A stretch of DNA of 64,000 nt, from contig JANATG010000001.1 of the NCBI GenBank assembly GCA_029449235.1, forward strand, positions 3,286,001 through 3,350,000, in the 5' to 3' direction. Below are positions 56,300 to 64,000 of this stretch, piece by piece (position 1 is the stretch's first letter; every line of letters begins with the position of its first letter). This DNA is from Linnemannia schmuckeri (taxonomy: Eukaryota > Mortierellomycota > Mortierellomycetes > Mortierellales > Mortierellaceae). Under the pieces are notes generated by a model that had not been told where the DNA came from, did not search any database, and saw only the letters and a program-made list of their open reading frames with translations. The translations under genes were made by a program, and so were the position numbers.

Positions 56300-57003
56300 A
56301 TATAAACAAAATATGTAGCCTCTAGTACTACAACCGCCATCATTATCTCAACAGTAACGACCCCCTTTCTTCTCTTTCTCCGCTTCCGTCTCCTTTGCCA
56401 TTCTTCGTCCCCCCAGTGCGATACTTGTTAGTCAATGATGAGATTACTACGCCAACAAAAAAAAACCACCAGGCCCTTTTCCCCATCCTAAACGTCAAGA
56501 ACGTCAAAATAAAGTGGATTAAAGATGACTGTGCAACGCCCGCTGAACAAAAAAATACTTGCCTGTTATTATTTACCTCTAAATCTTTTTCTTTTTTTTT
56601 TTCCTCGCTGCTTTTCTTGGCAACAACGATAATAGCAGCAGATGGTGTCGAAGATGATAAATGAAAGCAAGTAAAAACCCGGGTAACCATCCATTCCACT
56701 GAGAATAAGCCAACACGAGGGCGAAGAAAAGCGGTACCCAATGTTAGGCAGTAAGATTGATTGCGGCTTTTCGACAAAAAGAAGTCTAGATTGCCATGGA
56801 AACAACACGCTTCAAACCGAAAGATTATATTGTACAAGAAATGGGCCTACATAAACAACTATAACATAGAACCATTACAGGGAAAAAAATGAATCAAAAA
56901 CCACTGGGCAGAGTACAGGGAAAGTTAAAAAAATGGAATAAAAATGAATAAAATAGTAGCAAAACTAAACAAAAAAGAATATGTGCCTGTGCAAGGGACA
57001 GAA
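56300..57003. other. Convergent 3' region of the secreted repeat protein and TOR genes
   Basis: No supported gene; A- and T-rich runs and short frames only. Confidence 0.55.
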
Positions 57004-60000
57004 CTACCAGAATGCACAGTAGCCGACCCAGCATTGGCACAAATTCTCTGTCGAAGTGGCTTGGAGGATCAATTTCTGAACCTGTTGGGGGACATCAAGT
57101 GTCTGGTCCGGGTTAAAGTCTCGTCCCGTCAGCTTATTGGTCACTCTGTTCAAAATAGTGACAGCCCGCTGGTTCAGTTGCTCTGGTTGGATTTCCACTA
57201 ATGGCAATCAAAAGTTAGAATGATCGTCAGTGTCCATGTTGCGGAGCAAAATTAGAAATTCTTACAGCCCAACAATGGCCAATGCGCTAAGGGAGGAGGG
57301 GGGGGGGGGGGGGGGTTTGATTGTTTGTGTTCTTGTTGTAATTGTTGTTGCTCACCTTCAGAGTTGTCATTGACCAATTCTTGTTCGCTCGGTAGTGGTC
57401 TCCGAAGACTGCGACCCTGATCCTTGGGGAAAGACTCGTGCGCGGCGGCCGCATTACGACCCTGGGCTACAGCCGCTTCTAATGTAACAACAAAACCAAA
57501 AGTCGCCGTGTTAGCAATGGAAAGCACGATGGACACTACAAGCGCGTATGTCAACACTCGAAATAAACACAAAGCTGCGCAGCCTCTCGCACTTACGCTG
57601 TCTGGGACTGGTATGCAGAATCCTCCAGTTAATCAAAGGGTCGTGAACAAACGCTTCCAAGACGGCCATCACACTTTCCTTGTTCTCCCGCAAAACCCTC
57701 ATCACATTTTCACTGGTATTTCTGAAGCTGCCCTCGATACCACTGACCTCCATGGCCTTTACCAACATCCTCGTCAGGCGGAACGGGATCCTCTCAGGGA
57801 ACTGAGGTCGATGCATCGCCACCTCGAAACAGTCGCCAAAATCGATATGCACAACTCGTCCCGTGTTCTTTTCCATCATAATATTCGAAGGATGTCGGTC
57901 GCCCAAACCAAGAATATGGCCCACCATCGACATCACTGCCAAACTCCTCGTGTAGTTGGTCCTGCGCTCGAACCAAACCTCCGAGTTTCGACTCTTGAGC
58001 CACAAAATCTTGTAAAGATCCTCGCCTCGATCCACCGTCTTGGCCAGCATGTTCTCAAAGACCTCCACCTTCTGCATCACCGTCAAAAGGTCATAGCCCT
58101 TCTCCGGCGCCATCTCTGTTAGCAGCTGATGTTCAATGTAAAACGAGTATCCACGGCTCTCGCGGTACTCCCGAATAAAGTTGTGCAGGGTATCTGTGTC
58201 TGGGACCCAGCCGATTAATCCCGAGTTGGGCGAAAGAGGAATGACCGCATACTGAGTGATGTTCAAGTGGCGCTTGAATGTTTCTGGGTCTCCTGCCAGG
58301 AGGGTGTTGACTAGTCCAAAGAGCTGCATCACACGCTCATCCTGTCGAAGATCCTCGTGTCCCTTTAAAAGGTATTCGTATTCGCGCCCATTGCTTCCCT
58401 TCATCATTAGTCGACGCGGCTTCTGCTTTGAGCCCATGATGGTGAGGGTGGGGTTAAAAGAAGAGATCCTGATGACGGGTTTGCCGCTTCGATATGTTCC
58501 GGGGATAGCAAGTTCCAGATCTCGGGCGTTTTGAAGCTGAGGTGACACATAGGGTAGGTCTAGGGTGTTGAGACGAGGCAACTTCTTGATGCTGTGGAAG
58601 ACTTGGAAATATATATCCCAGGCCCGATTCAACTCATTGACATCCCTCGTCTGCCTGAACCTGGTACAGCAGCCATATGCCTTCTCTAGCTTCTCCCCGA
58701 ATGCTTTCACGAACGACACCTCATGCATGGTCTCCGGGGGCTATCAATTACATGTCGTATGCCATACAGTATAGTTAGTCCAGTGTGGAAAGAAAGTAAT
58801 GCGCCAGTCCGGTTGAATATCCACTGTATATCAATCGCGCATTTACCTTGAGGATCATCCTGTGAAGAGGCTCCAGAATGTCTAGCATCGCGTCGATATT
58901 TCGTCCACCTTGAGCATTTAGCGTAGATGCCTCCTCGAGACCCTCCTCCCACATCTCATGCCAAAGAATCGCGACCCGCAGCAATTCCTGACTGACCATC
59001 GAGGCCTGATCGACCAGGACCGGGCTGTGGTGGCGCATGTTCTCCATGATGGCCAAAGCTGCATTCTTGCGGAACACGCTGGGTGACTTGGACGCGACCG
59101 TCAAGGAGTACACCAAAACCTGAGGATGTGCCTTTCCAACGTCGGACAAAAGCTGGTGGATCAAACGATGGACGCTCGGACTGGGTGCGTGAATACGAGC
59201 GATCAGTTGAGGAATGACTTGAAGCCAGGTGTCGATGCTGACTGTCGGGTAGCCCTTGGCTAAGGCCTCATTCACCTCCTTCCGATGACCAAACTTGAAC
59301 CATAGTGTCAAAAGACGAAGAGTGTCCTGAAGCGAGTTGCCGGCAGAGAGGGCGATTGAGCGGAAAAATCCTGTAACCGATGGAACAACATATGGATAGA
59401 CTTGATTGGCAGCCGCTGGTCCCTCCTTCTCAAAAAACGAGATCACGTCAAAGTTGGCTAATGCATAGGTGTGCCAGGCCTTGTACCAGCTCTTGTCCAG
59501 GTGCTTGGCGTATCGATACGGCATCAAAATATGCTCAATTGAGTCCTATTGGATATACAATATGAAGCTGATCAGCAACCTTTCACACAGGAAAACAATC
59601 TTCTCTGTAGCCCGTGATCATAGTAGGCTCAAACTTACATGCGTCCACCCATCCTGAAGAGCAAATTGCCACTCTCCTTGCTTGAGATAGCAGCGGGCCA
59701 ATAGCCGTGAAAAGTCCTCGTCCGAGCCTTCTGACTGACGCGCGGCCGTCAAAGCTGTCCCGTTGGTTCCTGTTGCTCCCAAACCCAAGTCCGAAGCGAG
59801 GCGATCCGTGAATAGTCGCAGGCATTCAAGGGTTTGTTCCCGGATTCCAGTTGCCCACATATACTTGAGCTTTGCATAGATAACCTGTGGATGGGTGACC
59901 TGAATCATCCTTGTAAACTCCATCTCGGAATTCTTGGATCCTACAAGTGACACCAACGCTTGCTCGGCCAGTCGCAGTCGTCCAGATTTGCGGCACAGGT

Positions 60001-63000
60001 TCGTGAACTTGATCCTCATCACCATGTCCTCCGCCGGAGTAAGCGCCATCGCATGGACCTTGATAACCCTTTGCCAAATCTCGATGTTCCGCTCGCATCC
60101 CAGCAGACGCTTCATCCACGTTTTGCGGATTGTTGATTGGCGTTCAGGTTGATCGCCATAGTGCTTGTAGGCAATGACTTCCTCTAATTCCGCCATCATC
60201 TGGACCCGCACGACCGTATTGTAAGCTCGACTGTAGCTCTCGCTCACAAGCGCCGTCAATTCCGTATCCAGTAATGTCCGTGTGAGCTCGATCTGCTGTT
60301 GCGCCTGAGGAATTTGGTTGCGGTGAAGCGATAAAATTGCCTTGAAGAATGCTCGGTCCGTCGACTCTTCCTGCATAGCCGAGATATAGTCGTCCAGAAG
60401 CTCCCACTGTCCCAAGCCCCAGGCACCAGCGGCAACAAAAGGTGCCATATCCCGTCGGAACACGCTAGGAGCATGGGCCCACTTCTCTTGAGCCAACGAC
60501 GATAATGCATCCCACTCTCCGAGCGCGTGCAAACAACGCATCCGCTTCAGCGTCAACACTGGGTCCTGTGGGTTTTCAGCCTGCTTCTTCTCATAAGCGG
60601 CCAAAGCGTCTTCCCAGCGATGGAGTTTTTCGTACCAAGACTCCTTTAGCTCGTGCGGCGGCGCGTAGGTAAGGATTCCTGCCGCTGCGTCAGGCTGTTG
60701 AAGATGGTTATTGATGCTGATAAGACTCTCAATATTGCTGGTCGAATGGTCCGTCATGAACTCCAGTTCCTGATAATGCAGTGCTTTGGCGTAGGCGTGA
60801 CAAGTGAATGCGTATTTTCCAAGAGTTTTGATGTCGATTGGGAGTGGTTTGTGGTCGTGCTCCATGTACTCGGCCATGTTGAGGAGAATCTGAGTGATTT
60901 CCGGAGAGATGTTCTGCGCTGTCATGGCTGTCCTGATTGCAGCAGCGAACTCGCCCTAGAACGAAGAAATGCACAGTTAATTAGAACTAATGTCTTAAAG
61001 GCTAGAGGTCAAGGATGCTACCCGCATGTGTGTAACTGTGACTAACCTTAAATTGCTCGGGAAGGACAGTCCAGCAGGACATGAAGGCTGAGTTGAAGAG
61101 TTCGCGTGCAAGCGGCGGGAAGGAGGTTGCCATTTCAGCACATGCTCGGAGGGAATGTGACGACGTTTCTTTCAGCATTTCCAGAGTAAGGCGGCGGATC
61201 CAGTCTGTCCAATCTTCTCTTGTCGAGCGTGACTGAGTATCCCATGCGCGTCTGAGAGCAACTGGGTTGACTCGAAGCTTTTTGTCGTCCGACAATGGTT
61301 GTGGTACATCCGTCGAAACGACGTACCGATCGTCTCCCATTCCAACTAATTCTGACGCGGATGGCAATGGTTCCTTTTTAAGAAGCTTAGTGGCGATCAG
61401 GCTGTAATTGGCGTGGTTGATCCGCTCTTTCAACAGTGTCTATTGTTTAAACGAAAAGCTTGTGTGAATAGAATTGAACAAAGCTTAAAAACGACACCTA
61501 CTAACAGAACTGGACCAGATTTACCTTTTGAACAAGGGGAACAAAGTTGAGGTACTCCTGACCGAGCTGCACCGCCAACAGACAGAGAACATCCATGGTC
61601 ACATTGCGAAGCTCTGGTCCAGGCGCAGACAAGGTCCTGACTAGTGGATGAATGATCCTGGAGGCATAATCCGAAAAATCGATCCTCTTTGAGAGAGCTC
61701 CAACTGTGCTGATAGCAGCTCTCCGTAGATTCATCGGAGCGTCAGTCCTCTCGAACGTCTTAACAAGGACTGGAACAACCAAATGCAGATACTCCTCAAT
61801 GTTCGAGCCCAGTTTGACTAGCGCCTGCAGAACCCTCAGCGAAGCACGGTGTTTCTCTGAGAGATCCGTGTCCAGAACGACCAGCATCGACCGAAGAAGC
61901 TTTGGCAGATACACCTTGAACTCGCCCTCGAGGGCGATAGCGATACTCTCGATTAAGCCTATAATACGCCCCTGAAGTCCAGTGTGGTTCCAGTTGTCAA
62001 AAATTAGCTTGAGGAGGTCGGGTATATAAGGTCGAATGTGAAGTTTGACGACCAGAACAAGGAAGCCCATCTTTTCAAAATAGAAATCCAGATTGTGCAA
62101 GGTTCCTGACTGCATGATGTTCAGATACACCGGCATGATCTATGGAATTAAGAAGCAAAAGATGAGTGAGTTGACTGACGGCAGCGTCTCATGATGCGCC
62201 AATAGAACATGTAATGTGGAGACAACCTACCTGCGGCAAAAAGGGGACCATCTTAAGCTGGAGAGCCTGAAAGATATTCAGAATCGCCTGGGTCGCGGGT
62301 TGGTACTGTTGGCTCAAAGAGGGGTCTTTTAGGATTTTCAAGAGAGCACTAATGACGACAGTCGGATAGTATTCGTCGTTTGCAGGGTCAATTCCAGCCA
62401 TGAGTAAAGCAACGTCTGAATTTTCTGCTCTCTCGGCCTGGTCGGGTCTCTGATTTTCGATAGCCATTTGCTATAATAAGGCGCATTTTGGGTTAGCGAC
62501 TATTTTCAAAGGATCCGAAGAGTTCAAATGTTTGGGAACATGAACCAATGATGTACCTTGTGTCGGTAAGGATCCAGTGCTCCAAGAATTCCAACCAGCT
62601 TCATCGTCTCTTGGCGAATCCTGACCGACTGCTCCGTCTTCAAAATGGACATCAAGATATCCAAAAGGATGGGATACTTCGCGTAAGGGTCAATGACGTA
62701 ACCTGTGCTGCTGGCAAAGCGACCCAGGGCTGTCAACGCCGCTGTTCGCTTTGTTGGCGAACTCTGGTCCTGGAGGATCTCGATAAACATAGGCATGAGC
62801 TGGTCTGTGTAGGGTAAAAGGGACTCACCGCCGACGCGCGAGATCTCGCCAATCACCTGAAGAATACTAGACACCACTCCTGGACTACTATCCCGAATGC
62901 TTGGTAGGAGAACATCAAAGATCTTCTCGATGTAAGGTTTGATCAAGGTCTCCGAAGCGGTGACCAACAACGTCAATAACCGTGCACTCTCCTCTCTGGT

Positions 63001-64000
63001 GCGTCCGACCACCGCATATTCGATCTCTGTCAGCAACTGAATCAGGATTTTACGGAGCGTTGGGGTCACATAGGCAGGATTGTAAGCGGAAAGGCGTCCA
63101 ATGATCGTTAGCGACAACTCGCGGACAACAAACGACTCATCGTTGAGAGCGATAAATAGCGACCGGACGTTCTCAGACTTCGCCAGATGCCGGTCAAACC
63201 GATCATCCAGCGATGCCAAGGTCGTCTGTCGTATAGTGGTGTCTGGGTCCGCAATCCCGACGAGTAACAGCTTTTCCAGGACCTCGTCGACGACCTGGAC
63301 TGCATGCGTGCTTGTCTGATAGACAATGGGGTCTCTCGCGAATAACTGACAGCAGGTATGCGCCGCAGCTCGACGAACGCCTGGGTGATCGTTGTCCAGA
63401 TAGGTCACACAAGAATCTCGCACAAACTCGTTCAGCATGTGTCCCGAGAAGTTAAATGATCCCAAGGTCCTGAGAGCCAAAATGATAGTATCGACATCGT
63501 GAGCCTCTGGAAAGTATGTGCTGCCCCGCTTTTGCGCTCCTTTCTTTGGCTGAGGCGCTCCTGGTGCTCGATACAATTTTCCGCTGAGAATAATCGATAT
63601 TAAATTGAGAAGTCGTTCTGCGGACCAGAGGGACGAATAAATCAACGTTTTTAGTTTAGTTCTTGTCTCTTTTGCGCAATCTTATGCGTTGTATTATATC
63701 ACTTAACAGTATGAGAAAAGCATGAGTACCTTGAATCCCTGGAAGTGCATGAGGGATGTATGTCGCAATGTCGGCAAGGGATTTGCTCATGGGCTCGCTA
63801 AGTCCTGCATATAACATCAGGTCCAACAATTCTGGTAGTTGGTATTCCAGGGCTGGACCAACAGCTTCGGCAACCATGCTGATACATCTGAAAATAGGCG
63901 CATCGGTCACTGCTCGGTTTTTGCTATTGGAGTACCGATGCAAATATGAAAAAATATTAGTGTCTATTAATCGTCTTGTTATATGTTATCCAATATCTGG
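57004..64000 (-). CDS. TOR serine/threonine kinase, C-terminal part (5' end outside window)
   Basis: Ten exons: 63923-63730, 63617-62557, 62470-62231, 62139-61525, 61439-61047, 60955-59639, 59545-58847, 58740-57597, 57478-57356 and 57197-57004. All phases agree, giving 1992 residues before the stop; 63924-64000 is intron. TOR is the nutrient-sensing kinase of TORC1/TORC2. Order seen: HEAT repeats (DVDTIILALRTLGSFNFSGH), HEAT-to-FAT region (KERINHANYS), FAT domain, FRB (LWHEMWEEGLEEAS), PI3K-like kinase (catalytic loop GLGDRHPSN, VVHIDFGDCFE) and FATC (LTGRDF, then CQCWVGYCAFW at the very end). About the first 500 residues are missing by comparison with human mTOR. The FRB loop and the segment before FATC are unusual (see findings). 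The position upstream of the secreted-protein gene shows no functional link. Confidence 0.97.
57266..57286 (-). other. Possible 21-nt alternative exon in the last TOR intron
   Basis: Lies between a pyrimidine tract ending CCCTTAG and a GTAAGA donor. Including it adds seven residues in frame (AHWPLLG-like). The whole stretch 57355-57266 is also open in frame, so retaining it would add a Gln- and Pro-rich insert instead. Confidence 0.35.
57298..57315. repeat. Homopolymer run of 18 G (C on the TOR strand)
   Basis: Uninterrupted G run inside the last TOR intron, forming the polypyrimidine tract before the possible 21-nt exon. It would read as a Pro run if retained. Confidence 0.9.

Overview
The window is nuclear DNA from a filamentous fungus. 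Most protein genes are broken by short (about 60-120 nt) GT-AG introns with TACTAAC-like branch sites. UTRs are long and C/T-rich, coding regions carry long Gln tracts, and a DUF4246 gene (a family I know mainly from fungi) is present. Gene content and style suggest an early-diverging Mucoromycota lineage, most likely Mortierellaceae; this placement is inferred. No rRNA, tRNA, CRISPR array or bacterial-type operon was seen. Exon joins were worked out by hand from splice consensus, frame and family resemblance; every multi-exon model closes in frame. Left third (1-21.7 kb) is a dense housekeeping block: proteasome assembly chaperone 1 (+), siroheme uroporphyrinogen-III methyltransferase (+), a Cys-rich single-pass membrane protein with a PPxY tail (-), an eEF2 lysine methyltransferase of the EEF2KMT/Efm3 type (+), cytosolic Hsp70 (+), CRIPT (-), the ribosome-biogenesis DEAD-box helicase Has1 (+) and heat-shock factor (-). 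Middle (21.7-42.2 kb): a nearly 5 kb gene-free, C/T-rich stretch, a 1568-residue coiled-coil protein of unknown function (+) and a 2567-residue CHD-type chromatin remodeller (+) with polyGln and Gln-Ala tracts. Accessory region (42.2-56.3 kb) is AT-richer and gene-poor: a Thr-rich cell-wall-type protein with a GPI-like C terminus, a 450-bp imperfect palindrome, a three-copy 66-bp tandem repeat, a 50-residue secreted six-cysteine peptide, an intact DUF4246 gene, a decayed DUF4246 copy split by a 168-bp MITE, and a secreted Pro/Trp-rich repeat protein. Right end (57-64 kb): the C-terminal 1992 residues of TOR kinase (-), running off the window. Functional links: proteostasis (Psmg1-like chaperone, Hsp70, HSF), translation and growth (eEF2 methylation, Has1, TOR) and chromatin (CHD). 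HSF and a probable target, Hsp70, lie about 4 kb apart. The most interesting points are the tiny secreted Cys-rich peptide, the MITE caught inside a pseudogene, the long palindrome, a TOR FRB domain lacking two rapamycin-pocket aromatics, a possible alternative splice in the TOR segment before FATC, and extreme exon structures (an ATG-only coding exon, a 9-nt microexon, two GC-AG introns in one gene).
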